Below, piece by piece: positions 20,478 to 28,912 of a DNA stretch of 64,000 bases. The position numbers and the translations under genes were made by a program. The notes below the pieces were generated by a model. It was not told the DNA's origin. It saw only the letters and a program-made list of their open reading frames with translations, and did no database searches. This stretch comes from Achromobacter xylosoxidans (GTDB lineage Bacteria > Pseudomonadota > Gammaproteobacteria > Burkholderiales > Burkholderiaceae_B): contig NZ_LN831029.1 of assembly GCF_001457475.1 (NCBI RefSeq), positions 1,798,001 through 1,862,000 of the forward strand, read 5' to 3'. Position 1 is the stretch's first letter. Each line of letters opens with the position of its first letter.

Positions 20478-20513
20478 AAGGGGGGCCGCAAGGGGCCGAT
20501 ATCGGGATCCTGG

Positions 20514-20541
20514 ATATGATACATAAATCCAATGTGATACA
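20514..20541. promoter_or_regulatory. Candidate PaaX operator: two direct repeats
   Basis: ATATGATACA (20514-20523) and ATGTGATACA (20532-20541) are repeated with 18-bp phasing just upstream of the paaA -35 element. They resemble the TRTGATTC core described for PaaX sites. Assignment to PaaX is inference from position and resemblance. Confidence 0.5.
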
Positions 20542-20550
20542 GATTTGAGT

Positions 20551-20579
20551 TTGACAATGGTTTTTTTGTATTAAATAAT
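20551..20579 (+). promoter_or_regulatory. paaA promoter
   Basis: TTGACA, 17-nt spacer, AATAAT: a near-consensus sigma-70 promoter, giving a leader of about 65 nt before the paaA ATG. Confidence 0.75.
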
Positions 20580-20649
20580 CCGCCTATGACATGACGGCAC
20601 TGCGCGGCGTTCGCTTTGCGCTATCGCAAACCGTCTCAAGGAGACAACC

Positions 20650-21639
20650 ATGTACGCTCAACTCGTCGAAACCGGCGTCAAGCAGGTCAAGACCGCGGAC
20701 CAGCTCGAAGGCCGCGAACAGACGTTCCAGCGCCGCATCGACGAAGGCGTGCGGATCGAGGCCAAGGACTGGATGCCCGAGGCCTACCGCAAGACCCTGG
20801 TGCGCCAGATCTCGCAGCACGCGCACTCCGAAATCGTCGGCATGCTGCCGGAAGGCAACTGGATCACCCGCGCTCCGTCGCTCAAGCGCAAGGCCATCCT
20901 GCTGGCCAAGGTGCAGGACGAAGCCGGCCACGGCCTCTACCTGTACAGCGCCGCCGAAACCCTGGGCGTATCGCGCGACGACCTGATCGACGACCTGCAC
21001 GCCGGCCGCGCCAAGTACTCCAGCATCTTCAATTACCCCACGCTCAGCTGGGCCGACATCGGCATGATCGGCTGGCTGGTCGACGGCTCGGCCATCATCA
21101 ACCAGATCCCGCTGTGCCGTTGCTCCTACGGCCCCTACGCCCGCGCCATGGTGCGCGTCTGTAAGGAGGAGTCCTTCCACCAGCGCCAGGGCTACGACCT
21201 GCTGATGCAGATGTGCCTGCACGGCACGCCCGAACAGAAGGCGATGGTGCAGGACTCGCTGAACCGCTGGTGGTGGCCGGCCCTCATGATGTTCGGCCCG
21301 TCGGATGCCGACTCTCCCAACAGCGCCCAGTCGATGGCCTGGAAGATCAAGCTCTTCTCCAACGACGAGCTGCGCCAGAAGATGGTCGACCAGACCGTGC
21401 CGCAGGCCGAATACCTGGGCCTGACCATTCCCGATCCCGAACTGAAGTGGAACGCCGAGCGCGGCCACTATGACTTCGGCGAGATCGACTGGAGCGAGTT
21501 CTACGCCGTGCTCAAGGGCAATGGCCCATGCAACCGCGAACGCCTGGCGGCGCGCGTCAAGGCGCACGAAGACGGCGCCTGGGTGCGCGAGGCGCTGGTC
21601 GCCTACGCCGACAAGCAGGCCGAGCGCAAGGCGGCCTGA
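20650..21639 (+). CDS. paaA: 1,2-phenylacetyl-CoA epoxidase, catalytic subunit A
   Basis: Di-iron oxygenase subunit, 329 residues, that epoxidises the ring of phenylacetyl-CoA. Iron-ligand regions of the ferritin-like four-helix bundle are visible in [15 protein letters not shown] and [13 protein letters not shown]. The ATG follows a strong AAGGAGACA. First gene of the paa cluster, transcribed from the promoter at 20551-20579. Confidence 0.97.
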   Translation: MYAQLVETGVKQVKTADQLEGREQTFQRRIDEGVRIEAKDWMPEAYRKTLVRQISQHAHSEIVGMLPEGNWITRAPSLKRKAILLAKVQDEAGHGLYLYSAAETLGVSRDDLIDDLHAGRAKYSSIFNYPTLSWADIGMIGWLVDGSAIINQIPLCRCSYGPYARAMVRVCKEESFHQRQGYDLLMQMCLHGTPEQKAMVQDSLNRWWWPALMMFGPSDADSPNSAQSMAWKIKLFSNDELRQKMVDQTVPQAEYLGLTIPDPELKWNAERGHYDFGEIDWSEFYAVLKGNGPCNRERLAARVKAHEDGAWVREALVAYADKQAERKAA

Positions 21640-21728
21640 GCCTTGGCCGGGCGGCGCCCGGCCTTCCAACTCCTTACCCATCCAATACCCGGGGCGCCAC
21701 GCGCGCCCGGCATCCGAGGATATCCATC

Positions 21729-22013
21729 ATGAGCAAAGACTGGCCTCTGTGGGAAGTGTTCATCCGCAGCCAGCACGGCCTGGCGCACAAGCACGTCGGC
21801 AGCCTGCACGCGCCCGACGCCGAAATGGCGATCAACCACGCCCGCGACGTCTACACCCGCCGCAACGAAGGCCTGAGCATCTGGGTGGTGCGGGCTTCCG
21901 ACATTTCCGCCAGCAGCCCGGGCGACAAGGATCCCTTGTTCGAGCCGGCCAACAGCAAGGTCTACCGGCATCCCACGTTCTTTCCGATGCCTGAAGAAAT
22001 CAAGCACATGTAA
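21729..22013 (+). CDS. paaB: 1,2-phenylacetyl-CoA epoxidase subunit B
   Basis: Small subunit of the epoxidase, 94 residues, thought to bridge the PaaAC core. The N-terminus MSKDWPLWEVFIRSQ and the inner AINHARDVYTRRNEG are typical. The open frame extends upstream over the end of paaA, but only ATG 21729, after GAGGATATCC, gives the family start and length. Confidence 0.95.
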   Translation: MSKDWPLWEVFIRSQHGLAHKHVGSLHAPDAEMAINHARDVYTRRNEGLSIWVVRASDISASSPGDKDPLFEPANSKVYRHPTFFPMPEEIKHM

Positions 22014-22028
22014 AGCGGCGGGGGAGAC

Positions 22029-22793
22029 ATGGACAAGACTTTCTTCGAATACCTGCTGCGCCTGGGCGATACCACGCTGATCCTGTCACAGCGGCTGGGC
22101 GCCTGGACCGGGCACGGCCCGATCCTGGAAGAGGACCTGGCGCTGACCAACACCGCGCTCGACCTGCTGGGCCAGGCCCGCATGTGGCTGACGCTGGCCG
22201 GCGAGGTCGAAGGCGCCGGCCGCGACGAGGACGCGCTGGCCTATCTGCGCGATGCCCATCAGTTCCACAATGCGCTGCTGGTCGAACGGCCCAACGGCAA
22301 CTATGCCGACACCATGGCGCGCCAGTTCCTGTTCGACGTCTGGCACTACTTCCTCTTGCAGCGCCTGGCGCAATCGTCGGACGAGCGCGTGGCCGGCATC
22401 GCCGCCAAGTCGCTCAAGGAAGTGACCTACCACGTGCGCCGTTCGTCGGACATGGTGGTGCGGCTGGGCGATGGCACCGAGACCAGCCACGCCAGGATGC
22501 AGGCGGCGATCGACGACGCCTGGCGCTTCACCGGCGAACTGTTCACCGACGACGCGATCGACCAGGACATGGCGGCGCGCGGCATCGGCTGTGAGCTGGC
22601 CGCGCTGCGCGCGCCCTGGGAACAGCATGTGCGCGAAGTGCTGGAGGAAGCCACGCTGACCGTGCCGGACTCCGCGGCTTCAAACCATCCGGCCCACCGT
22701 GGCGGCCGCCAGGGCCGTCACACCGAGGAACTGGGCTACGTGCTGGCGGAAATGCAGTATCTGCCGCGCGCCTATCCGGGGGCCAAGTGGTGA
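22029..22793 (+). CDS. paaC: 1,2-phenylacetyl-CoA epoxidase subunit C
   Basis: Structural partner of PaaA, 254 residues, with a degenerate ferritin-like fold. Signatures are YLLRLGDTTLILSQRLGAW near the N-terminus and EVTYHVRRSSDMVVRLGDGT in the middle; the C-terminus carries LGYVLAEMQYLPRAYPG. Starts 15 bp after paaB and its stop overlaps the paaD start. Confidence 0.95.
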   Translation: MDKTFFEYLLRLGDTTLILSQRLGAWTGHGPILEEDLALTNTALDLLGQARMWLTLAGEVEGAGRDEDALAYLRDAHQFHNALLVERPNGNYADTMARQFLFDVWHYFLLQRLAQSSDERVAGIAAKSLKEVTYHVRRSSDMVVRLGDGTETSHARMQAAIDDAWRFTGELFTDDAIDQDMAARGIGCELAALRAPWEQHVREVLEEATLTVPDSAASNHPAHRGGRQGRHTEELGYVLAEMQYLPRAYPGAKW

Positions 22794-23296
22794 ACGCCGT
22801 CGCGCCCGTGTCCATCGAGCAGGTCTACGCCTGGCTGCAGGAGGTCCCCGATCCGGAGATCCCCGTGCTGTCGGTGGTGGACCTGGGCGTGGTGCGGGAC
22901 GTGTCCTGGGACGGCGACGCCTGTGTCGTCGTCATCACGCCGACCTACTCCGGCTGCCCCGCGATGCGGGAGATCACCGAAGACATCCGCCAGGTGCTGG
23001 CGCGCCACGGCATCGGCGAGGTGCGCGTCGAGACGCGCCTGTCGCCCGCCTGGACCACCGACTGGATGAGCGAAAAAGGCCGCGCCGCGCTCAAGGACTA
23101 CGGCATCGCCGCGCCCGCGCAGCAGGCCATCGACATCTCGGGCATCAGCCGGCGCAGTGCCGGGCCCGCCATCGAGTGCCCGCGCTGCGGCTCGCGCGAC
23201 ACGCGCCTGGTCAGCAACTTCGGATCGACCTCGTGCAAGGCGCTGTACCGCTGCGTCAGCTGCCGCGAGCCGTTCGATTACTTCAAGACTCACTGA
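22787..23296 (+). CDS. paaD: 1,2-phenylacetyl-CoA epoxidase subunit D (iron-sulfur assembly type)
   Basis: MIP18/DUF59-family protein of 169 residues, required for epoxidase maturation. The DUF59 part has VPDPEIPVLSVVDLGVVRDV and TPTYSGCPAM; the C-terminus adds a zinc-ribbon-like CPRCGSRDT ... CVSCREPF. Two adjacent GTG codons (22787 and 22790) could start it; the second gives a GTGA overlap with paaC. Either makes almost the same protein. Confidence 0.93.
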   Translation: MVNAVAPVSIEQVYAWLQEVPDPEIPVLSVVDLGVVRDVSWDGDACVVVITPTYSGCPAMREITEDIRQVLARHGIGEVRVETRLSPAWTTDWMSEKGRAALKDYGIAAPAQQAIDISGISRRSAGPAIECPRCGSRDTRLVSNFGSTSCKALYRCVSCREPFDYFKTH

Positions 23297-23310
23297 GAGT
23301 GGTTTCGAGA

Positions 23311-24399
23311 ATGAGCCTGAACCAATTCCACCCCCTGAAAGTGGCCTCGGTGGCGCGCAACACGCGCGACGCGGTGGTCGTGACGTTCGACCTGCCCGAT
23401 ACGCTGGTCGACGAGTTCGCTTTCCAGCCCGGCCAATACCTGACGCTGCGCACGCAGCTCAACGGCGAGGAACTGCGCCGCTCCTATTCGATCTGTTCGG
23501 CGCCGCGCGACAAGCTGCTGCGCGTGGCGATCAAGAAGGTCGACGAGGGCGTATTCTCCAGCTGGGCCAACCACGAGCTGCAGCCGGGCCAGACGCTGGA
23601 AGTGATGGCGCCGGCCGGCAACTTCACCGTCGACTTCTCACCTGAAAACCAGCGCCACTACGTGGCATTCGCGGTGGGCAGCGGCATCACGCCGGTGTTC
23701 TCGCTGGTCAAGACCGCGCTGTCGACCGAGCCGAACAGCAAGTTCACGCTGTTCTTCGGCAACCGCGCCTCGTCGGCCGTGCTGTTCCGCGAAGAGATCG
23801 AGGACCTGAAGAACCTGTACATGGACCGCTTCTCGCTGGTCTACGTCATGAGCCGGGAAACCCAGGACATCGAGCTGTTCAACGGCCGCCTGGACGGCGA
23901 CAAGGTCGACCAGCTGATGTCGGCCTGGATGAGTCCCGAGGATATCGACTACGCTTTTGTCTGCGGTCCGCAGACCATGACCGAGAGCGTGGTCGAGCGG
24001 CTGCAGGCCCGCGGCATCCCGAAGGCGAACATCAAGTTCGAACTGTTCGGCGCCCCGAAGGGGCCGCGCGCGTTGCGCACGGGGCAGGACGCCCGCCAGG
24101 CTCCCGGCAAGGGTCAGTGCGAGGTGACCGTGGTGCAGGACGGCCACAGCCGCAAGTTCGTGATCGACAAGAACAAAGACAGCGTGCTGGATTCGGCGCT
24201 GGCGCAGGGCATCGAGCTGCCGTATTCGTGCAAGGGCGGAGTGTGTTCCACCTGCCGCTGCAAGGTGGTCGAGGGCGAAGTGGACATGGACGCCAATTTC
24301 GCCCTGGAAGACTACGAAGTGGCCCGAGGCTTTATCCTGAGCTGCCAGAGCTTTCCGGTCAGCGACCGCCTGGTGATCGACTTCGACCAGGAAACCTGA
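23311..24399 (+). CDS. paaE: 1,2-phenylacetyl-CoA epoxidase reductase subunit E
   Basis: Electron-transfer subunit of 362 residues passing NADPH electrons to the di-iron centre. An N-terminal FAD domain (RRSYSICSAP, near residue 55), an NAD(P) domain (GSGITPVFSLVKT, near 126) and a C-terminal plant-type 2Fe-2S ferredoxin domain (SCKGGVCSTCRCK, near 308) are in the usual order. ATG 23311 follows the paaD stop; the frame is open far upstream but only this start fits the family. Confidence 0.96.
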   Translation: MSLNQFHPLKVASVARNTRDAVVVTFDLPDTLVDEFAFQPGQYLTLRTQLNGEELRRSYSICSAPRDKLLRVAIKKVDEGVFSSWANHELQPGQTLEVMAPAGNFTVDFSPENQRHYVAFAVGSGITPVFSLVKTALSTEPNSKFTLFFGNRASSAVLFREEIEDLKNLYMDRFSLVYVMSRETQDIELFNGRLDGDKVDQLMSAWMSPEDIDYAFVCGPQTMTESVVERLQARGIPKANIKFELFGAPKGPRALRTGQDARQAPGKGQCEVTVVQDGHSRKFVIDKNKDSVLDSALAQGIELPYSCKGGVCSTCRCKVVEGEVDMDANFALEDYEVARGFILSCQSFPVSDRLVIDFDQET

Positions 24400-24444
24400 C
24401 CCGGCGCGCGCCAGTCACACCCCTATTCCATTTGGAGAGACGCA

Positions 24445-26109
24445 GTGTCCCAGAAATTCTTCGAACGCCACCAGCCCCAGCTGGAACAAGCCCTGGCCGC
24501 CGCCGCATTGCGCGGCTACTGGAGCCCGTTTGCCGAGTCGCCCAGCCCCCGCAACTATGGCGAGACCGCCAATGACGACGGCCGCGCCGCCTTCGAGGCG
24601 CTGCGCGGCAAGCCGTTCCCGCTGAACCTGCACGACGCCGACGGCACCGTCGGCGGCGAAAAGTCGCCCTACGGCTTCGACCTGGGCATCACCTATCCGC
24701 ACGTGCCCGCCGCCAAGCTGGTGGCCGCCTCCAAGCGCGCGCTGCAGGACTGGCGCCGCGCCGGCCCGCAGGCCTGGGTGGGCGTGTCGCTGGAAATCCT
24801 GGCGCGCCTGAACAAGCTCAGCTTCGAAATGGCCTACGCCGTGCAGCACACCACCGGCCAGGGCTTCATGATGGCCTTCCAGGCCGGCGGCCCGCATGCG
24901 CAGGATCGCGGCTTCGAGGCCGTGGCCTACGCCTGGCAGGAAATGTCGCGCATCCCCGGCGTCGCCATCTGGGAAAAGCCGCAGGGCAAGAACGACCCCA
25001 TCCGCATGGAAAAGCACTTCACCGTGGTGCCGCGCGGCGTGGCGCTGGTGATCGGCTGCTCGACCTTCCCGACCTGGAACGGCTACCCCGGCCTGTTCGC
25101 CAGCCTGGCCACCGGCAACACCGTCATCGTCAAGCCGCACCCGGGCGCGATCCTGCCGCTGGCCCTGACCGTCAAGGTGGCGCGCGAAGTGTTGCAGGAA
25201 GCCGGCTTCGATCCGGACGTGGTGCTGCTGGCCGCGCACACCGCCGAGGAAGACACCGCGCGCCAGCTGGCGCTGGACCCCGCCGTCAAGATCATCGACT
25301 TCACCGGCAGCACCGCCAACGGCGACTGGCTGGAGGACAACGCCCGCCAGGCGCTGGTCTACACCGAGAAGGCCGGCGTCAACCAGGTCATCATCGATTC
25401 GGCCGCCGACCTGAAGGGCGTGGCGCGCAACCTGGCGTTCTCGCTGGCGTTGTATTCGGGCCAGATGTGCACGGCGCCGCAGAACATCTACGTGCCGCGC
25501 GACGGCATCCAGACGCCGGAAGGCCGCGTCAGCTTCGATGAGGTCGCCGCCGCCCTGGGCGCCGCGGTCGACAAGCTCGGCGCCGACGCCGCCAAGGCCG
25601 TCGAGCTGACCGGCGCGATCCAGAACGAAGGCATCGTCGAACGCATCGAGAAGGCCCGCGCGCTGGGCCTGCCGGTGGTGGCCGACAGCAAGACGCTGAC
25701 GCACCCGCAGTTCGAGAACGCCCGCGTGCGCACGCCGCTGCTGCTGCGCGCCGAGGCCGGCAACCCCGCCATCAGCCAGGAATGGTTCGGTCCGATCGCC
25801 TTCGTGGTCGCCACCGATTCCACCGCCCACAGCATCCAGATCGCGCGTGACAGCGTGATCGAGCACGGCGCGCTGTCGCTGTCGGCCTACACCACCAGCA
25901 ACGAGGTGGCCGAGCAGGTGCAGGACGCGGCGGAAGAGTCCGGCGTGTCGTTGTCGCTGAACCTGACCGGCGCGGTGTTCGTCAACCAGACCGCCGCCTT
26001 CAGCGATTTCCACGGCACCGGCGCCAACCCGGCGGCCAACGCGGCGCTGTCCGACTCGGCCTACGTGTCCAACCGCTTCCGCGTGGTGCAGACCCGCCGC
26101 CACATCTGA
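24445..26109 (+). CDS. paaN: Phenylacetic acid degradation protein PaaN (aldehyde dehydrogenase-like)
   Basis: Aldehyde dehydrogenase-superfamily protein of 554 residues, GTG start. The N-terminus (FFERHQPQLEQAL) and the conserved KSPYGFDLGITYP match PaaN. The probable catalytic cysteine is in SGQMCTAPQN (near residue 344). It has only the dehydrogenase part; the MaoC-like hydratase domain of E. coli PaaZ (about 680 residues) is missing, so ring opening would need a separate hydrolase or a different chemistry. The exact reaction is uncertain. Lies between paaE and paaG. Confidence 0.88.
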   Translation: MSQKFFERHQPQLEQALAAAALRGYWSPFAESPSPRNYGETANDDGRAAFEALRGKPFPLNLHDADGTVGGEKSPYGFDLGITYPHVPAAKLVAASKRALQDWRRAGPQAWVGVSLEILARLNKLSFEMAYAVQHTTGQGFMMAFQAGGPHAQDRGFEAVAYAWQEMSRIPGVAIWEKPQGKNDPIRMEKHFTVVPRGVALVIGCSTFPTWNGYPGLFASLATGNTVIVKPHPGAILPLALTVKVAREVLQEAGFDPDVVLLAAHTAEEDTARQLALDPAVKIIDFTGSTANGDWLEDNARQALVYTEKAGVNQVIIDSAADLKGVARNLAFSLALYSGQMCTAPQNIYVPRDGIQTPEGRVSFDEVAAALGAAVDKLGADAAKAVELTGAIQNEGIVERIEKARALGLPVVADSKTLTHPQFENARVRTPLLLRAEAGNPAISQEWFGPIAFVVATDSTAHSIQIARDSVIEHGALSLSAYTTSNEVAEQVQDAAEESGVSLSLNLTGAVFVNQTAAFSDFHGTGANPAANAALSDSAYVSNRFRVVQTRRHI

Positions 26110-26124
26110 ACGGTGGATCCGGAC

Positions 26125-26913
26125 ATGACCTATCAAGACATCCAATTCGAACTGGCCGACGGCATCGCTCGCCTGACGCTGAACCGCCCGGACAAGCTCA
26201 ACAGCTTCACCGCCAACATGCATGGCGAAGTGGCGGATGCGCTGACCCGCGTCGAAACCGAAGGCGCGCGCGTGCTGGTGCTGACCGGCGCCGGCCGCGG
26301 CTTCTGCGCCGGGCAGGACCTGAGCGAGCGCAAGCCCGCGCCCGACGGCACGCCGCCCGACCTGGGCGAGACCGTCGACAAGTTCTACGCGCCGCTGGTG
26401 CGGCGCCTGAACGCCTTGCCGATGCCGGTGGTGGTGGGCGTCAATGGCGTGGCGGCCGGCGCCGGCGCCAACCTGGCCTTCGCCGGCGACATCGTCATCG
26501 CCAAGGAATCGGCCAACTTCATCCAGTCGTTCTGCAAGCTGGGCCTGATCCCCGACACGGGCGGCACCTTCGTGCTGCCGCGCCTGGTGGGCCGCGCCCG
26601 CGCCATGGGGCTGGCCATGCTGGGCGACAAGCTCAGCGCGCGCCAGGCCGAGGCCTGGGGCCTGATCTGGCAATGCGTGGCCGACGACGCGTTCGACACG
26701 ACCCTGGAAAACCTGGCGCAGCATTTCTCGCGCGCGCCGACCAAGGGCCTGGCCTTCACCAAGCGCGCCTTGCAGGCCAGCCTGGGCAATGACCTGGCGA
26801 CCCAGCTGGATCTGGAGCGCGACATGATGCGCGAACTGGGCCGCAGCGCCGACTACGCCGAAGGCGTGGCGGCCTTCCTGGGCAAACGCGAACCGCAGTT
26901 CAAGGGGCAATGA
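26125..26913 (+). CDS. paaG: Ring 1,2-epoxyphenylacetyl-CoA isomerase
   Basis: Crotonase-family enzyme of 262 residues converting the ring epoxide to the oxepin. The oxyanion-hole segments are GAGRGFCAGQDLSER (about residues 56-70) and GVAAGAGANLAFAGDIVIA, and the acid region is FCKLGLIPDTGGTFVLPR; AGQDLSER is typical of PaaG. A GTG four codons upstream is less likely than this ATG. The stop overlaps the paaI start. Confidence 0.93.
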   Translation: MTYQDIQFELADGIARLTLNRPDKLNSFTANMHGEVADALTRVETEGARVLVLTGAGRGFCAGQDLSERKPAPDGTPPDLGETVDKFYAPLVRRLNALPMPVVVGVNGVAAGAGANLAFAGDIVIAKESANFIQSFCKLGLIPDTGGTFVLPRLVGRARAMGLAMLGDKLSARQAEAWGLIWQCVADDAFDTTLENLAQHFSRAPTKGLAFTKRALQASLGNDLATQLDLERDMMRELGRSADYAEGVAAFLGKREPQFKGQ

Positions 26914-27386
26914 TGAGCAGCACGCACGTTCCGCCCGTCGAGGCGCCGACGGATCCGCAGGAACTGGCGCAGGCCGTGGGCACGGTGATGTACGCCGGCG
27001 ACGCGGCCTCGCAGGGCCTGGACATGAAGGTCGAGGAAATGGCGCCGGGCTATGCGCGCCTGAGCATGCGGGTGCGCCCCGACATGCTCAACGGCCACAA
27101 GACCTGTCATGGCGGTTTCATCTTCGCGTTGGCCGACAGCGCCTTTGCCTTTTCCTGCAATTCCCGCAACGTCAGCACCGTGGCGTCGGGCTGCACCATC
27201 GATTACCTGGCCCCCGGCTTCGAGGGCGACCTGCTGACCGCGGTGGCGCAGGAGCGCTCGCTGGCCGGGCGCACCGGGGTGTACGACGTGACCGTCACCA
27301 ACCAGGACGGCCGCAACGTCGCCCTGTTCCGGGGCCGATCCTATCGCATCAAGGGGCAGATCGTCGGCACGCCGGCCGAGGCTTGA
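26910..27386 (+). CDS. paaI: Hydroxyphenylacetyl-CoA thioesterase PaaI
   Basis: Hotdog-fold thioesterase of 158 residues that frees CoA from dead-end phenylacetate intermediates. The motif HKTCHGGFIFALADSAFAF (about residues 63-81) has the HGG and catalytic acidic residue of the PaaI family. Starts within the paaG stop (ATGA); a second ATG one codon on is possible. Confidence 0.93.
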   Translation: MMSSTHVPPVEAPTDPQELAQAVGTVMYAGDAASQGLDMKVEEMAPGYARLSMRVRPDMLNGHKTCHGGFIFALADSAFAFSCNSRNVSTVASGCTIDYLAPGFEGDLLTAVAQERSLAGRTGVYDVTVTNQDGRNVALFRGRSYRIKGQIVGTPAEA

Positions 27387-27482
27387 ACGCGTCAACCAAT
27401 CAGAGACAAGGCCACCGGCCGAGGCGGGCGCGCGGCGCGTCCCCCGGCACGGAGGGTAGAGCATTCCAGGAGAGAGATAACC

Positions 27483-28799
27483 ATGCCCAACACCATGAGC
27501 AAGCCGGGGCTGGACCCCATCGAGCATGCCAGCCAGGATGAGCTGCGCGCGTTGCAGCTCGAGCGCCTGAAGTGGTCGCTCAAGCACGCCTACGAGAACG
27601 TGCCGCACTACAAGAAGGCGTTCGACGAGATCGGCGTGCATCCGGACGACCTGAAACAGCTGTCCGACATTTCGAAGTTCCCCTTCACCACCAAGAAGGA
27701 ACTGCGCGAGAACTATCCGTTCGGCATGTTCGCGGTGCCGCGCGAGCGCATTTCGCGCATCCACGCGTCCAGCGGCACGACCGGCAAGCCGACCGTGGTG
27801 GGCTACACCCAGCGCGACCTGGACAACTGGGCCAACCTGGTGGCGCGCTCGATCCGCGCGGCCGGCGGCAAGCCCGGCGACACGGTGCACGTGGCCTACG
27901 GCTACGGCCTGTTCACGGGCGGCCTGGGCGCGCATTACGGCGCCGAACGCCTGGGTTGCACCGTCATCCCGATGTCGGGCGGGCAGACCGAAAAGCAGGT
28001 GCAGCTGATCAACGATTTCCGTCCGGACATCATCATGGTCACGCCCTCCTATTTCTGCAATATTCTGGAGGAGCAGCGCCGCCAGGGGATTGATCCGCGT
28101 CAAAGTTCGCTGCGCATCGGCATCTTCGGCGCCGAGCCCTGGACCGGGCAGATGCGCGCCGACATCGAGGCTGAGGCGGGCATCGACGCGGTCGACATCT
28201 ACGGCCTGTCCGAAGTGATGGGCCCGGGCGTGGCCAGCGAGTGCGTCGAGACCAAGGACGGTCCTGTGGTGTGGGAAGACCACTTCTACGCCGAGATCAT
28301 CAATCCGGACACGGGCGAGCCCGTGGCGGACGGCGAGCCGGGCGAACTGGTGTTCACCTCGCTGACCAAGGAAGCGATGCCCATCATCCGCTACCGCACC
28401 CGCGACCTGACCCGCCTGTTGCCGCCCACCGCGCGCAGCATGCGCCGCATCGGCAAGATCACGGGCCGCAGCGACGACATGCTGATCGTGCGCGGCGTGA
28501 ACATGTTCCCGACCCAGGTCGAGGAACTGGTGCTCAAGATCGCGCAACTGGCCCCGCATTACCAGCTGGTGCTGTCGCGCACGGGCAATATGGATGAGCT
28601 CGAGATCCTGACGGAAGTCCGCGCCGAGTTCGCGACCCTGTCGGACGCCGAGCGCGCGGCGCTGGGCAAGCAACTGCAGCATGCGGTCAAGACGCACATC
28701 GGCGTCAGCGCCCGCATCCAGGTGTCGGACGCCGGCCACGTCGAGCGCACGCTGACCGGCAAGGCCCGCCGTGTGATCGACAAGCGCCCCAAGGGCTGA
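27483..28799 (+). CDS. paaK: Phenylacetate-CoA ligase
   Basis: AMP-forming ligase of 438 residues activating phenylacetate to phenylacetyl-CoA, the entry step and inducer source. Motif SSGTTGKPTVVGYT (near residue 97) is the ATP-binding loop; YGLSEVMGPG (near 241) and RSDDMLIVRGVNMFP (near 335) follow. The ATG is preceded by CAGGAGAGAG. A 96-bp gap separates it from paaI. Ends the paa cluster ahead of a bidirectional terminator. Confidence 0.96.
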   Translation: MPNTMSKPGLDPIEHASQDELRALQLERLKWSLKHAYENVPHYKKAFDEIGVHPDDLKQLSDISKFPFTTKKELRENYPFGMFAVPRERISRIHASSGTTGKPTVVGYTQRDLDNWANLVARSIRAAGGKPGDTVHVAYGYGLFTGGLGAHYGAERLGCTVIPMSGGQTEKQVQLINDFRPDIIMVTPSYFCNILEEQRRQGIDPRQSSLRIGIFGAEPWTGQMRADIEAEAGIDAVDIYGLSEVMGPGVASECVETKDGPVVWEDHFYAEIINPDTGEPVADGEPGELVFTSLTKEAMPIIRYRTRDLTRLLPPTARSMRRIGKITGRSDDMLIVRGVNMFPTQVEELVLKIAQLAPHYQLVLSRTGNMDELEILTEVRAEFATLSDAERAALGKQLQHAVKTHIGVSARIQVSDAGHVERTLTGKARRVIDKRPKG

Positions 28800-28853
28800 G
28801 CGCGCTGCGCGTTCCCGCCGCCGGCAACGGCGCGGGGCGGCCACACCGCCATG

Positions 28854-28884
28854 AAAAAAGCAGCCCTCGGGCTGCTTTTTTTTT
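28854..28884. terminator. Bidirectional terminator between paaK and the MATE gene
   Basis: A6, GCAGCC, loop CTCG, GGCTGC, T9. The A-run on one side and T-run on the other let it serve both convergent genes. Confidence 0.9.
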
Positions 28885-28912
28885 GCGCCGTCGCTGTCCG
28901 CCGGGCGCGCCG

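Noticed and set aside
24415..26910. An 831-codon open frame on the minus strand
   Set aside because: Antisense to paaN and paaG with shadow composition; the + strand genes are certain.
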